Assembly (NCBI GenBank): GCA_021323735.1
Contig: JAJPKM010000013.1
Span: 52,234 to 116,233, forward strand
DNA from: Gammaproteobacteria bacterium
GTDB lineage: Bacteria > Pseudomonadota > Gammaproteobacteria > Steroidobacterales > Steroidobacteraceae
Direction of reading: 5' to 3'
DNA: 64,000 bases
Position 1 is the stretch's first letter; the number at the start of each line of letters is the position of its first letter. Positions 1 through 9,510 of the stretch are shown here, in pieces. Under the pieces are notes generated by a model. The model was not told where the DNA came from, ran no database searches, and worked only from the letters and a program-made list of their open reading frames with translations. The translations under genes were made by a program, and so were the position numbers.

Positions 1-236
1 TAGCTGGGATCGATGTAATCGGGACCGCATTTGAACGGCTGCACAGTCAAGCCCCGTCGGCGCAGGGCGGCGATCAGTCCGGCCGTCATCGTGGTCTTGC
101 CGACACCTGAGGACGCGCCGGCGATGACGATGCGCGGCACGGCGTGCGTCACGGTGTGCGGCGTCACGCCGTGCAACGCGTGACGCGGCGAATCGCCCTG
201 CCCACCGCCCGGCACGTTATGCGGCCCCGCACTCAT
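1..236 (-). CDS. cobB: Cobyrinate a,c-diamide synthase, N-terminal fragment (cut by window edge)
   Basis: The reverse strand encodes the start of a CobB/CbiA glutamine amidotransferase, which amidates the a and c side chains of hydrogenobyrinate using ATP and glutamine. After a variable 30-residue leader comes the P-loop [13 protein letters not shown] and then the diagnostic [10 protein letters not shown] motif. The gene runs off the left end of the window, so only about 78 codons are seen and the GATase domain is missing. The ATG at 236-234 overlaps the stop of cobD as ATGA, so it is the last visible gene of the leftward cobalamin operon. CobQ and CobP probably lie farther left, but that is inference. 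Confidence 0.9.
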   Translation of the reverse strand, partial: MSAGPHNVPGGGQGDSPRHALHGVTPHTVTHAVPRIVIAGASSGVGKTTMTAGLIAALRRRGLTVQPFKCGPDYIDPS

Positions 237-1237
237 AGAATTTTTTCCAGTGCCGCCAGCAGGGCCTTTTGGGTGGCGGGCGGCTGTGCGCTCAGTCGAA
301 TCCATTGACGCAAACCGAAGGAGCCGGCGTCGCGCACTCGTATGTCACATCGTCTCAAGGACTCGGCAATTCGCGCGGCATCTCCCACCTTGGCCAGCAA
401 GAAAGTCGCCGGGCTCTGCCGCACACTGAGTCCGAGCCGCTGCAGCGAAGCTGCAAGCCGTTCGCGCCAGCCCTGCAATCGTGGACGCGCCGCGGCGAGC
501 CAGGCATGAGCCTCCGGCTCGACGACCGCCTCCAGGAACGCCACGGCATCGCGCCCGACCACCCAACTCGGCGCAGCCTGGGTAAGGCGTCGATCGACGC
601 GCGGTGTGATCACATAGGCGCCTCGAATACCGGTCAGGCCGAAGGCTTTGTTGGGGGAATATAGCCGGTAAGCTCCCTGAGCCACCGCTTCGATGGCGGC
701 CGAATGACCTTCCTCGCACAGCGATGCATACGCCAAGTCCACCACCAAGGGTCCCGCAGCAGCAGCCGCCGAGATGAAATCCAAGGGCCACGTATCGCCG
801 GTGGGATTGTTCGGCCAGCACACGAATCCGATGCCTGGATGAGCCGCTTGCGCCCGCAGGAATGCGGCCGGCGAGCGCGCCGAGATCAATCGCCGGCGCA
901 TCGTCCTCGACCCATGCGCATACTCGGAAAACGTCGGCGCAAGCTGCGTTACGCTGCCGTCGATGCAGCGAATCAGGCGCAGGATCAATTCGCTGGCGCC
1001 GGCGCCCACCACGATGCGATCGGGAGTGGTCCGATGATGGGCCGCAAGCGTCTCGCGCAATTGCGTGTATTGCGGATCGGGGTAGCGAGTCACATCGGCA
1101 TTGCGCACGGCGACAAGCACCGATGGACAAGGCCCCAAGGCGTTGGCGTTGCTCGAGAAATCGTAGCGTGGATCCGGCATCGAATCCGTGCCGCCGTGAG
1201 TCGGCAGCAAACCAACGAATTCAAGCTTCCTAGGCAT
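233..1237 (-). CDS. cobD: L-threonine-O-3-phosphate decarboxylase (PLP-dependent)
   Basis: This is a 334-residue class I/II aminotransferase-fold protein of the Salmonella CobD (P. denitrificans CobC) type. It makes (R)-1-amino-2-propanol phosphate for the nucleotide loop. Family signs are THGG near the N-terminus, [14 protein letters not shown], the WPNNPTGD substrate/PLP loop, the Asp of VVDLAY and the Schiff-base lysine in [16 protein letters not shown] chose the ATG at 1237, which overlaps the cbiB stop (CATGCCTAG); the reading frame extends farther upstream but only as antisense-like, Arg/Trp-rich sequence. The alternative ATG at 1249 adds four residues. It overlaps cobB by 4 nt downstream, consistent with translational coupling. 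Confidence 0.93.
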   Translation of the reverse strand: MPRKLEFVGLLPTHGGTDSMPDPRYDFSSNANALGPCPSVLVAVRNADVTRYPDPQYTQLRETLAAHHRTTPDRIVVGAGASELILRLIRCIDGSVTQLAPTFSEYAHGSRTMRRRLISARSPAAFLRAQAAHPGIGFVCWPNNPTGDTWPLDFISAAAAAGPLVVDLAYASLCEEGHSAAIEAVAQGAYRLYSPNKAFGLTGIRGAYVITPRVDRRLTQAAPSWVVGRDAVAFLEAVVEPEAHAWLAAARPRLQGWRERLAASLQRLGLSVRQSPATFLLAKVGDAARIAESLRRCDIRVRDAGSFGLRQWIRLSAQPPATQKALLAALEKIL

Positions 1238-2138
1238 GGGCGACTCCATGCAACAGCGCCATCGCCATGGCCAACAGCACTGCCGCCACCCACGCCACGT
1301 TGCGCGCCTGACGCAACGCCGTGGCCATATCCGCGGAAGACGGTGCGGCACCGCCGGCATTCAAGGTGTAGACCTCTGGCTTTCGTAGCCGGACATTCAG
1401 CGACAGCGCGAGCGCACCCATCGGCCAGCCTGAATTTGGCGATGCGGTATGTGCCGCTTCGCAGGGCAGGCGCCGCAGTCGCGCCAGACGATTCGGACCC
1501 GCCAACAGCAGCCCCAGCGCGGTGATGCGCGCCGGTATCAGATTCAACAGGTCATCCACCCGCGCGGCAAATTTCCCGGCCCACTCCCAGTGCCCGCGAT
1601 ACCCCCACATGGCGTCGGCGGTATTGGCGAATCGATAGACGGCCGCACCCGGCAGGCCGAAGAGAGCGAACCAAAACAGCGGCGCGATGACCGAATCGGA
1701 GAGATTCTCCGCCAGCGACTCCAACGCCGATTCGCGTACCTCATCGGGGTCGAGCCGCGAAGTGTCGCGGCTTACGATCATGGCGAGGCGCGCCCGGCCG
1801 CGCTCGAGACTCTCGGCGAGACACTGCTCCACCGCGGCCACTTCTTCGGTCAGCATGCGCAAGGCGAGCAGCGGTTTAAGAAGGAATGCGGTGAGTACGA
1901 CGCCCAGCCACCATGGCAACTTCGCGACGAAGACGCCGGCGTAGCCATAGGCCGCCGCCACCAGCGCCGCACCGGCCAACCAGCACGCCGCGCCGAGGAA
2001 CAGTGCCCGAAACGGTCCGCGCGCAGGCAATCCGCTCCCCATGAACTTCAAGTAGCTGCCCATCCAGACGACGGGGTGGATGCGCGCCGGCGGCTCGCCC
2101 CATCGGCGATCGATCAGCAGCGCGAGCAGTATGCTCAC
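1230..2138 (-). CDS. cbiB: Adenosylcobinamide-phosphate synthase (CbiB/CobD family)
   Basis: This 302-residue polytopic membrane protein attaches the aminopropanol (phosphate) arm to adenosylcobyric acid. The N-terminus [20 protein letters not shown] is the family signature, followed by several hydrophobic segments and the [24 protein letters not shown] and [13 protein letters not shown] motifs typical of CbiB. The GTG start at 2138-2136 overlaps the upstream chelatase stop as GTGA; the longer open frame upstream reads as Arg-rich shadow sequence. Its neighbour cobD (Salmonella name) supplies its substrate, so the two genes form a functional pair inside the operon. Confidence 0.94.
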   Translation of the reverse strand: MSILLALLIDRRWGEPPARIHPVVWMGSYLKFMGSGLPARGPFRALFLGAACWLAGAALVAAAYGYAGVFVAKLPWWLGVVLTAFLLKPLLALRMLTEEVAAVEQCLAESLERGRARLAMIVSRDTSRLDPDEVRESALESLAENLSDSVIAPLFWFALFGLPGAAVYRFANTADAMWGYRGHWEWAGKFAARVDDLLNLIPARITALGLLLAGPNRLARLRRLPCEAAHTASPNSGWPMGALALSLNVRLRKPEVYTLNAGGAAPSSADMATALRQARNVAWVAAVLLAMAMALLHGVAHA

Positions 2139-3997
2139 AGCGTCTCGAGGCGCCGATGGATGTGAAGCGTCAGCGTCGAATGGTCCAATGCGTCGAGCGC
2201 AACGCATTCCGCACCGAGCGCCTGCGCGAGCAGGCGGGCGCGCCCCAACACGATCGGCCCCGATTCGCAATCGATCACCAGGGCGCCGGCGCATCCGGCG
2301 CGCAATTCCCGGCATGCGGCCAGCGCCTGCTCCCAGGGATCCGCACCGTCGGCCGCCACGTTCGCGCGCCCATCGGTGAGCAGCACCAGTAAGGCGGGGT
2401 CGCGCGTCTGCAGCAGCGATGCGGCGTCGAACAGCGCGCGTGCCAAGGGGGTGCGTCCACCGGTAGGCACCGACCGCAGCGCCTGCTCGATGCGCGCGAT
2501 ATCGCGCGTAAAGGGCAGAACCAGGTCCGTGCCCTCGGCGCGAAACACCATGAGCGCCACTTCATCGCGCCGTTGATAGCTCGACGCCAGAAGATCCAGC
2601 GCGGCACCCTTCGCCAGCTCCAACCGTCGCTGCGTTGCCATCGAGCCGCTGGCGTCGACCAGGAACAGAACATGGCCGGCCCCGGCTCCGCGGCGTTCAT
2701 GCTGCTTAAGGTCGGATGCCTCGAGGGACAGACCCCTCTCGCCGATTCGAGCTCCGCGCTTCGCCGCCGCGATCAAGGTATCGCCGACCGCCAGCGTGCC
2801 GGTGTTCTTGAAGGGAGCGACACCGATGACATGTTGCGCGGCCAACGATTCGGTATCGCGGCGGCCGGGGCGTTCGCGGTCTACTCGATCGGTCACCAAG
2901 TGCAGCGGCTTGACTCCCGGCGCAGGCGGCGCGGGTTGCAGCCGCGGAGCGTCCGATTGGCCTGACATGCCGTTGCCCGTTTCTTCCTCACCGGCCGCCG
3001 CCGCATGATCTTTCTTAGAGGTCAAGGTGGATTGCGGGGCAATGTTGGGGGTGGAGTCAGGAGTGAGGCTGAAGGCAGCACGCGGCTGACCTCGGGTCTT
3101 CTTGCGCCGCGCTCGATGGAGCAGCGCGAATTCCGCGGCGCGGCGGATATGTTCCTCCGTGATCGCGGGCGCCGCCAGCCATGCCGCCAAGGCGCGCGCG
3201 GCCTTGGCGATGGCCAGATCACCGCGAATTCCATCCAGCTGATGCTCCACCGACAATGCGGCGACCATGGACAGATGGTCCTCCGAGATGGGCAGGTTCC
3301 ACAGCCGTTGCCGAGCGGCGACGATTCCCTCGCGCAACGCCTGCTCCTGCGGTCGTGCCGCCTCGAGAACCCCGGCGGGATCTTCATCGAACGCCAGGCG
3401 TCCGCGAATCGCCGCGATCCGTTCGCCGGCCGCGTCGAGCCCGCGAATCTGCACACATAGTCCGAAGCGATCCACGAACTGCGGCCGCAGCTCACCCTCC
3501 TCGGGATTCATGGTACCCACCAAGACGAAGCGCGCGGACTCGCCGGCGGAAATACCATCACGCTCGATCGTGACCCAACCGCTGGCCGCGGCGTCCAGAA
3601 GCAGGTCGACGATGTGATCCGGGAGCAGATTGACTTCATCGACATACAAGACGCCACCGTCCGCTCGGGCGAGCAAGCCCGACCGCAGCTCGGCACTGCC
3701 ACTCTGCAACACCCTCGAGATGTCCAACGCTCCAATCACCCGATCCTCGGTCGCACCGATGGGCAACTCGACGAACGGTGCCGATTTCCCTTCCGGACTC
3801 TTCGGCAGGAGCGCGGCCAGTCCGCGCGCCGCGGTGCTCTTGGCCGTACCTCTTTCTCCGCTGATCAAGACGCCGCCGATGCTCGGATCGACGGCGACCA
3901 ACACCAGCGCGAGTTTCAGATCATCCTGGCCCACGACGGCAGAGAACGGGAAGTCGGGTTTCACAGGGGAGTCAGTCACTGGAAAATCAGATCTCAT
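2135..3997 (-). CDS. ChlI-ChlD-like fused chelatase subunit (AAA+ ATPase plus VWA), putative cobaltochelatase partner of CobN
   Basis: This 620-residue protein has an N-terminal AAA+ domain of the magnesium-chelatase BchI/ChlI type (residues 18-300): Walker A GERGTAKS at 47-54 and Walker [11 protein letters not shown] near 116-125. A low-complexity Pro/Ala/Asp-rich linker follows (about 300-375), then a BchD-like von Willebrand A domain with MIDAS motif DASGS at 448-452. It lies directly downstream of cobN and no canonical cobS/cobT chelatase genes are seen, so it most likely energises cobalt insertion by CobN; that role is inferred from context and family. No bacteriochlorophyll genes occur here. 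The ATG at 3997 has no strong Shine-Dalgarno and is preceded by a tandem 12-nt repeat (ATGACCCGATTC) in the 44-nt gap after cobN. Confidence 0.9.
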   Translation of the reverse strand: MRSDFPVTDSPVKPDFPFSAVVGQDDLKLALVLVAVDPSIGGVLISGERGTAKSTAARGLAALLPKSPEGKSAPFVELPIGATEDRVIGALDISRVLQSGSAELRSGLLARADGGVLYVDEVNLLPDHIVDLLLDAAASGWVTIERDGISAGESARFVLVGTMNPEEGELRPQFVDRFGLCVQIRGLDAAGERIAAIRGRLAFDEDPAGVLEAARPQEQALREGIVAARQRLWNLPISEDHLSMVAALSVEHQLDGIRGDLAIAKAARALAAWLAAPAITEEHIRRAAEFALLHRARRKKTRGQPRAAFSLTPDSTPNIAPQSTLTSKKDHAAAAGEEETGNGMSGQSDAPRLQPAPPAPGVKPLHLVTDRVDRERPGRRDTESLAAQHVIGVAPFKNTGTLAVGDTLIAAAKRGARIGERGLSLEASDLKQHERRGAGAGHVLFLVDASGSMATQRRLELAKGAALDLLASSYQRRDEVALMVFRAEGTDLVLPFTRDIARIEQALRSVPTGGRTPLARALFDAASLLQTRDPALLVLLTDGRANVAADGADPWEQALAACRELRAGCAGALVIDCESGPIVLGRARLLAQALGAECVALDALDHSTLTLHIHRRLETL

Positions 3998-4041
3998 AGG
4001 GGAATCGGGTCATGAATCGGGTCATTTAGTTGAATCTGGTC

Positions 4042-7000
4042 TCAAAGGGAACTCTCGGCCGCTTCCTCGACGGTTGACTCGCTCGACAGCAGTGCCGCGC
4101 GCAACCTCTTTAGCGTTTCAGGCTTAGGTACCCATAGCCGACGTTGTTCCGCCTCGAGCAGCCGTTCGACGATGGCATTCAACGCCCACGGATTATCCCT
4201 TTGCAAGAAGCGCTGCGCCTCATCGCCGGCAAAGCTCTCCGCAATACCCTCGAACATCCAGTCGGTGACGATCCCGGCGGTGGCGGAAAAGCCGAACAGC
4301 GCATCCACGGTTGCCGCCATTTCCAGGCCGCCCCGGTAGCCGTGGCGCCGGATGCCCTCCAGCCACTTCGGATTCACGACGCGTGAGCGATAAACCCGCA
4401 GAGCCTCCCCTTGCAAGGTTCGAACGCGCGGGCGGGAGGCATCGGACGAATCGCCGAAGTAGGCCTGCGGCGCCGTGTTCGAAGCCACGGACACCGCGGC
4501 CACCAACCCCCCGTGAAATTCGAAGTAGTCGCTGGAATCGAATAAGTCCTGCTCGAGGTTGTCTTGGTTGTGCAGCACCAGATCAACACTCGCAAGCTTG
4601 CGGCGGAACGATTCCACCGCCTCCACGCCGTCACTGCATTGCGGTGAGTAGGCCCACCCGCCCCACAGCAACACGGCTTCCGCGAGATCGCTGGTATCGC
4701 GCCACGCGCTCTGATCCATGATCTGCATCAACCCCGTGCCGTAGGCGCCGGGCTTGGAGCTGAAAACACGATACGAGGCGCGACGCTGCGCCAAAATCTC
4801 CCCGCATCCCTGAACCTGCAAAGCCGCAGTCTCCGCCAGCCAATGCTTGCGGATAAAGTTCTGCTCCAAGGGCTCATCGAGAATCACCACACGCTGCACG
4901 GCCTCATCGAACAGGTGCATCAAGGCAGGAAACGCATCGCGGAAAAATCCGCTCACGCGCAGCGTGACATCGACCCTTGGACGCCCGAGTTCGGAGAGCG
5001 GAATGATCTTAAGACCGCAGGTGCGGCGGCTCTCGGTCTCCCAAACAGGACGTACCCCGATCAAGGCCAGTGCCTGCGCGACATCGTCCCCGCCCGTGCG
5101 CATGGTTGGTGTTCCCCATACGCTGAGCGCAATGCTTTCCGGCCATCGCCCCTTTTGTGCGAAATGACGGTCAAGCGCCTCGCGCGCCAGCGCCGCCCCG
5201 GTCGACCAAGCAGCCGGCGTGGGCAGACCGCGCGGGTCGATCGTGTAGAAATTCCGGCCCGTCGGCAACACATGCGCCATGCCACGGCTCGGCGATCCGG
5301 AAGGCCCGGCCGGCACGTAGCTGCCGTTGAGCGCCGCCAGCAAATGGCGCGTTTCATCGGTGGTGCGCGCCAAATTCGGCGCCAATGTGGAGCACGTAAA
5401 TTCCAAGACCTGCAATAGACCCGCCAGACCCTGCGTCTGCGCTTGCCCCTGCATCTGCGCGAAGCGCCGGTCTATCAACGCCCCAACGCAGGCGAGCGAG
5501 AAGCCCTCGTCCTGTAAATCGCGCAACAGCGCGCGCGCCAATTCATCGAGCGCGATGCGCACCTGCCCCACGGTCGGAACGCCGCTCACCCATACGCCAA
5601 GCACCGGCGACAGCGCATCGGGCCATACACCCTGACTTTCGCGCAAGGTAGAGGGCTCGATTCCGACGGCCCGCGTCAGCGCATCGATCAAGGAAGGAAC
5701 ATTGCCATTGGGACTTCGCAATATCGCGAACAGCAGATCCACCAGTGCCTGCCCCTCAGGCGGCGCACCGAAAATATGCAACCCCGCGCGAATCTGCGCC
5801 CGGCCTAGATCGCACAGATAGGCATCGAGGTCTTCCAGCAAATGCGCAAGCCCTCGGCCCGACAGTCGCTCCAGCGCGCGCGGGATCCCCTGTTCATTGA
5901 TGCGATCGTCCCACGGATGCTCGTGATCGCCGTGCCGCTGGAGCCTGATTTGTTTGAGATCATCCTCGAGCTGCGCGGTACGCACGAGGTCCCACACCTG
6001 GCGACGCAGCACCGGAAGTTTGTTCGTATCGAGCACTTCCGCGCGATAGTACTCCTCGACCAGCCGCGAAAGCGCCGCCAACGGCCCGTAGGTATCCGCA
6101 TGGGTGAGCGGCGGCACGAGGTGATCCAGGATGACGGCGTGCGTACGGCGCTTCGCTTGTGCACCTTCGCCCGGATTATTGACCACGAAGGGATAGAACA
6201 ATGGTAGATCGTCCAGCAGCACGTCCGGCGCGCAGTCCGCCGACATGGCCATACTCTTGCCGGGCAGCCACTCCAGGGTTCCATGCGTGCCGAAATGAAT
6301 CATCGCATCGGCCTGCCATTCACCGGCCAGCCAGCGATAGAACGCAGCATAGTGATGGCACGGCGGCAGATCCGGGGCGTGATACACCGCCTCCGGGTCG
6401 ACTCCGAAGCCGCGCGGCGGCTGAATCGCGACGAAAACATTGCCGAACTTCAAGCCGCTGAACAGGTAGTCATGGTCATCGGAAAACGGTTCATGGAGCG
6501 CAAGCAAGGGCGAGCGGCGCGCAGATTGCATGTTGCCGCGCCAGAACGGCGGCGCCACCGTCGGCCCTGTCGCGGTCGGCCTACCCCACATGTCGCTTAT
6601 CGCGGTTTGAAATCCCGTGGATTGCGCGCTGAACCACCGCGTATAGCGCGCGCGAGACATGCGCCAGGCAGTCGAAGGATCAAGCGGCAGCTTGTCGTCG
6701 TAACAGCCCCGTGCCAGCAATTGCCTCATCAGCTCATCGGAAGAGCGCGGCAGCACACCCACCTCGTAGCCCGCGGCGCGCATGTCGGTGAGCCAACGCA
6801 GCAGCGATGCCGGGGTATCCAGGCCGACCGCACCGCCGATTCGCTGCGCCTTTCCGCCGGCATTGCTGAGCACGATCGCCACCCTCTTCTCGGCATTGGA
6901 TTTGCTGCGCAGCACCGCGAGCCGGCGGGCGAAGTCGGCGACGCGCGCCATGCGTTCCGGGTCGGAAACGTAGCGATGATTTTCCTTGAACGAGACGGGC

Positions 7001-8379
7001 ACGGAGATCACGCGGCCGTCGCATTCGGGCAGCGCGACGTTCATCGCGGCCTCCGACGGACTCAAGCCCCGCTCCGATTGACTCCACACGGCGCGTGGTG
7101 TCCCGCAGCAGATTGCTTGGATCAATGGCACACCGATCGTCTCAAAAGGCGCTGCTGGTCCGCCAGGCGCACCGATTGTTGCGACAGGCGTGCCGTCTCC
7201 GCGCGGAAGGCCTTCGGGCGGACTCGACTTAGGTTCCGGCGTGAAGACCGGAAAGCTCACGGTGTTGACGATGATGTCCGGGAAATCGGGCAGCAGCCGC
7301 AATGCCAGCGGCAGGCCTGCCGCATCGCAATCACGCAATGAACTGGTAAAGATTCCGATCGCGGAAAAACCACGCCCTTCCAGGGCTCGGACCGCGGCGT
7401 CGACAAAGGCCAGATTTCCGCTCAGCACATGGGCGCGGTAAAACAGCACGGCCGCGACGGGCCTGTCGAGCGCGCGGTAGCTGCTCCATTCCGCGGCATG
7501 GGTCACCAACAGGTCCGGGTGATACAGACCGTGAGCAGGCATGGGGCGCGGCGCCGTAAATTCCGCGCGATGGCCTAGATGAGTCACCGCGGCATAGCGC
7601 AGGGCCTGCGCCACGTTCGTCACGCCGCCCGCCATGAAATAGGACGTCAGGTTCGATGCCAGTTCAGGTGTGAGATTGGCGGTGCGGGGCAGTAACTCCA
7701 TATTCCCGCCGACGCCGCTGATCACGACCAGCCCCCAGCCCTCTTCATGCGCCAGGCCGATGAGGTCGGTGAGTCCGGGCACGCTGGGCACCGTGCCGTG
7801 AATGCGCACGATCGCCAACAGCCGCGCCGAGCGCCGCGCACCGAACAATGCAAACAGCGCGTCCGAACCGGACAAACCGAGGAGAGAATGGCCCCTGACT
7901 GCCGGGAAATCCGCCGGGAGTTCGCCACGGGCGCGTTCGAGTGCCAGCAAGTCCGTTTCCGCGTGGGAAAGCAGCACTAAGCCTTCGAGGGGTACGGCGG
8001 CGTTCGATGCCGACTCTTCGATCGCGGTTCCGGAAATACGAGCCGACAACTCGGTCAACCCTGAATCGCCGTCCGGCGAGAACCCGCCGGCGTCGAGTAC
8101 CGCGCAGGCGTACTCGATTGCCAGGCGGCGTTTATCCGCGTCGTCGATCGGCCCGAACCAGCGCAGCGTCTCGCCGAACCCCAACCCGACCGCATGCCGA
8201 GATTGCGAATCACTGCGAGAGACGCGCTGCAGCGCGATTCGGGATGCATGGGGGCTCGCCTCCCGCGCCGCGCGCCAGTCCTCCCAGGATTTTTCATCGA
8301 CCCCGTTCATGGCGACCAGTATCCGAATGCGCGATGGCCTCGAGATCGGCGGGCCGGCCGCGGGCGTCATCGAGTCCAT
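4042..8379 (-). CDS. cobN: Cobaltochelatase large subunit CobN
   Basis: This 1445-residue protein is a class I chelatase large subunit that inserts Co2+ into hydrogenobyrinic acid a,c-diamide. Length and motifs match CobN rather than BchH: SNAGGKAQRIGGAVGLDTPAS, IHFGTHGTLEWLPGKS, the VNNPGEGAQAKRR segment and WGTPTMRTGGDDVAQALALIGVRP. The N-terminal region around residues 380-425 carries a Pro/Gly-rich stretch between VNTVSFPVF and the IGVPLIQAICC motif, which looks like a lineage-specific insertion. The ATG at 8379 directly abuts the cobO stop (TGAATG). The chelatase ATPase subunit follows 44 nt after its stop. Confidence 0.97.
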   Translation of the reverse strand: MDSMTPAAGPPISRPSRIRILVAMNGVDEKSWEDWRAAREASPHASRIALQRVSRSDSQSRHAVGLGFGETLRWFGPIDDADKRRLAIEYACAVLDAGGFSPDGDSGLTELSARISGTAIEESASNAAVPLEGLVLLSHAETDLLALERARGELPADFPAVRGHSLLGLSGSDALFALFGARRSARLLAIVRIHGTVPSVPGLTDLIGLAHEEGWGLVVISGVGGNMELLPRTANLTPELASNLTSYFMAGGVTNVAQALRYAAVTHLGHRAEFTAPRPMPAHGLYHPDLLVTHAAEWSSYRALDRPVAAVLFYRAHVLSGNLAFVDAAVRALEGRGFSAIGIFTSSLRDCDAAGLPLALRLLPDFPDIIVNTVSFPVFTPEPKSSPPEGLPRGDGTPVATIGAPGGPAAPFETIGVPLIQAICCGTPRAVWSQSERGLSPSEAAMNVALPECDGRVISVPVSFKENHRYVSDPERMARVADFARRLAVLRSKSNAEKRVAIVLSNAGGKAQRIGGAVGLDTPASLLRWLTDMRAAGYEVGVLPRSSDELMRQLLARGCYDDKLPLDPSTAWRMSRARYTRWFSAQSTGFQTAISDMWGRPTATGPTVAPPFWRGNMQSARRSPLLALHEPFSDDHDYLFSGLKFGNVFVAIQPPRGFGVDPEAVYHAPDLPPCHHYAAFYRWLAGEWQADAMIHFGTHGTLEWLPGKSMAMSADCAPDVLLDDLPLFYPFVVNNPGEGAQAKRRTHAVILDHLVPPLTHADTYGPLAALSRLVEEYYRAEVLDTNKLPVLRRQVWDLVRTAQLEDDLKQIRLQRHGDHEHPWDDRINEQGIPRALERLSGRGLAHLLEDLDAYLCDLGRAQIRAGLHIFGAPPEGQALVDLLFAILRSPNGNVPSLIDALTRAVGIEPSTLRESQGVWPDALSPVLGVWVSGVPTVGQVRIALDELARALLRDLQDEGFSLACVGALIDRRFAQMQGQAQTQGLAGLLQVLEFTCSTLAPNLARTTDETRHLLAALNGSYVPAGPSGSPSRGMAHVLPTGRNFYTIDPRGLPTPAAWSTGAALAREALDRHFAQKGRWPESIALSVWGTPTMRTGGDDVAQALALIGVRPVWETESRRTCGLKIIPLSELGRPRVDVTLRVSGFFRDAFPALMHLFDEAVQRVVILDEPLEQNFIRKHWLAETAALQVQGCGEILAQRRASYRVFSSKPGAYGTGLMQIMDQSAWRDTSDLAEAVLLWGGWAYSPQCSDGVEAVESFRRKLASVDLVLHNQDNLEQDLFDSSDYFEFHGGLVAAVSVASNTAPQAYFGDSSDASRPRVRTLQGEALRVYRSRVVNPKWLEGIRRHGYRGGLEMAATVDALFGFSATAGIVTDWMFEGIAESFAGDEAQRFLQRDNPWALNAIVERLLEAEQRRLWVPKPETLKRLRAALLSSESTVEEAAESSL

Positions 8380-9030
8380 TCAGAACTCGATGCCGGCTTG
8401 CGCACGAATGCGCTGCAGCTTCAAGGGATGTTTGATCAGGCTCATTTCGGTCACCAAGTCGGCGCGCTCGATCAGTTCCTGCGGCGCATTTCGTCCGGTG
8501 AGCACCACATGGGTTTTCGGCGGCCGCCGGTCGATGCCGGCCAATACCTGCTCGATGGACAAGTAGTCTTTCTTCAGGGCCACATTGACCTCGTCCAACA
8601 ACACCAGGTGGTACTCGGCGTCGATCAAGTAGCGCAGGGCAATCTCCCATCCCGCCTGCGCCATGAGTCTGTCGCGGACCTTGTCCTGCGTTTCCCAGGT
8701 AAAGCCTTCGCCTGAGGCGTGAAATTGAAGCTGGCTACCCCAAGGCTCGAATGCTCGCTTCTCAGCCGGTTCCCATGCCCCCTTGATGAATTGCACGATG
8801 GCAACGCGGTAGCCATGACCCAAGCTGCGCAATACCATCCCGAGCGCGGCGGTGGTTTTCCCCTTCCCGGCTCCGGTGTGAACGATGACCAGCCCTCGAT
8901 CCGTCACGGTTTCGGCCATGCGCCGATCCTGAATCTCCTTGCGCCGCCGTATCCGCTGCGCATAGGCCTCGGTATCGGTATGGGTATCGGTGTCTTCGGA
9001 CGCTTCAGAGCCCAAGTTGGATTCCGCCAT
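8380..9030 (-). CDS. cobO: Cob(I)yrinic acid a,c-diamide adenosyltransferase
   Basis: This 216-residue CobO/BtuR-type (ATP:corrinoid) adenosyltransferase transfers the 5'-deoxyadenosyl group from ATP to the reduced cobalt. It has the P-loop HTGAGKGKTTAALG at residues 51-64, IVQFIKGAW and the VLLDEVN motif. The ATG at 9030-9028 is chosen because GAGGT lies seven bases upstream and the body of the protein aligns from there; the frame is open farther upstream only through the non-coding divergent region. The N-terminus contains a short Asp/Thr-rich repeat (DTDTHTDTE) made by reiterated GGTATC-like hexamers. It is the first gene of the leftward cob operon. Confidence 0.95.
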   Translation of the reverse strand: MAESNLGSEASEDTDTHTDTEAYAQRIRRRKEIQDRRMAETVTDRGLVIVHTGAGKGKTTAALGMVLRSLGHGYRVAIVQFIKGAWEPAEKRAFEPWGSQLQFHASGEGFTWETQDKVRDRLMAQAGWEIALRYLIDAEYHLVLLDEVNVALKKDYLSIEQVLAGIDRRPPKTHVVLTGRNAPQELIERADLVTEMSLIKHPLKLQRIRAQAGIEF

Positions 9031-9056
9031 TCGCTTACCTCGCAGGGAATTGGTTC

Positions 9057-9140
9057 TTGACCGGCAATACAGAACCGGCCGCATAGAACCGGCAGCGCAG
9101 AACCGATCGCACAGAACCAGCCACACCGGACCGGCAACGC
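9057..9140. repeat. Six imperfect 14-bp tandem repeats upstream of cobO
   Basis: Six consecutive 14-bp units occupy 9057-9070, 9071-9084, 9085-9098, 9099-9112, 9113-9126 and 9127-9140. The best-conserved units read AGAACCGGCCGCAT and AGAACCGGCAGCGC, with core GAACCGGC on the + strand (GCCGGTTC on the cobO strand). The period is not a multiple of three and there is no supported ORF, so this is not a protein repeat. It ends 26 bp upstream of the cobO start codon and could be an operator array or a simple slippage product. Confidence 0.8.
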
Positions 9141-9196
9141 AATAGTATGCGGCGAGGCGGTCATTGAGGATAGCACCGGCGGCGGCTAGGTCGCCA

Positions 9197-9225
9197 TTGA
9201 CAACGCGTGGGCGCAACGTTGTACT
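9197..9225 (+). promoter_or_regulatory. Candidate sigma70 promoter for the riboswitch-controlled cob operon
   Basis: A perfect -35 hexamer TTGACA (9197-9202) is followed after exactly 17 nt by TGTACT (9220-9225), which matches the -10 consensus at four of six positions. The predicted start site near 9232 would place the whole aptamer at the 5' end of the transcript. This is sequence-based only. Confidence 0.6.
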
Positions 9226-9240
9226 AGCGCCCTTGATGGC

Positions 9241-9258
9241 CTCTCTCGAGTGAGAGAG
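9241..9258 (+). other. Small hairpin just 5' of the aptamer
   Basis: CTCTCTC (9241-9247), loop GAGT, and GAGAGAG (9252-9258) form a perfect 7-bp stem between the predicted transcription start and the conserved riboswitch core. It may be a 5' leader stem of the transcript. Confidence 0.5.
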
Positions 9259-9424
9259 CGATGAGGGAATGTGGTACGCATCGCGCCTCGAAGGCGAATG
9301 CCAACCCACGGCTGCCCCCGCAACTGTAAGCGGCGAGCGCTTGCCTGATGCCACTGATCTGTCCTTAGCGGCGGGTCGGGAAGGCGGCAAGCTGCACTGA
9401 CCCGCGAGCCAGGAGACCTGCCAT
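9259..9424 (+). promoter_or_regulatory. Cobalamin (B12) riboswitch
   Basis: Conserved aptamer blocks occur in order: GAGGGAATGTGGTACG (9263-9278), the CCAACCCACGGCTGCCCCCG / CAACTGTAAGCGG block (9301-9333), TGATGCCACTG (9346-9356), CGGGAAGGCGGC near 9368, and a perfect B12 box AGCCAGGAGACCTGCC (9407-9422). It precedes the DUF1636-cobG operon, and such elements normally repress B12 synthesis or uptake genes when adenosylcobalamin is abundant. The outer borders are approximate. Confidence 0.96.
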
Positions 9425-9482
9425 CCCATTGGTCGCGTGCCGGGCGGGGTGCCTCGGCGACGGTCGAGTTCGTCTCGACTGT

Positions 9483-9510
9483 GTGCGAATCGGCCCAACC
9501 GATTCGGCAC
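9483..9510 (+). other. Hairpin in the riboswitch expression platform
   Basis: CGAATCGG (9486-9493), loop CCCAA and CCGATTCG (9499-9506) form a perfect 8-bp stem; GTG (9483-9485) can extend it with CAC (9508-9510) across a bulged G. No T-tract follows, so it is not an obvious intrinsic terminator. The ribosome binding site GAGGAG (9535-9540) lies 25 nt downstream, so translational or Rho-dependent control is more likely. The mechanism is inferred. Confidence 0.55.

Noticed and set aside
704..1525. Forward-strand ORF of 273 codons across cobD/cbiB
   Set aside because: Arg/Pro/Ala-rich shadow product with no motifs, overlapping two well-supported reverse-strand genes.
2135..3997. Photosynthetic magnesium chelatase (bacteriochlorophyll synthesis)
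   Set aside because: No bch, crt or puf genes are present and the gene sits directly behind cobN in a cobalamin operon, so a cobaltochelatase role is more likely.
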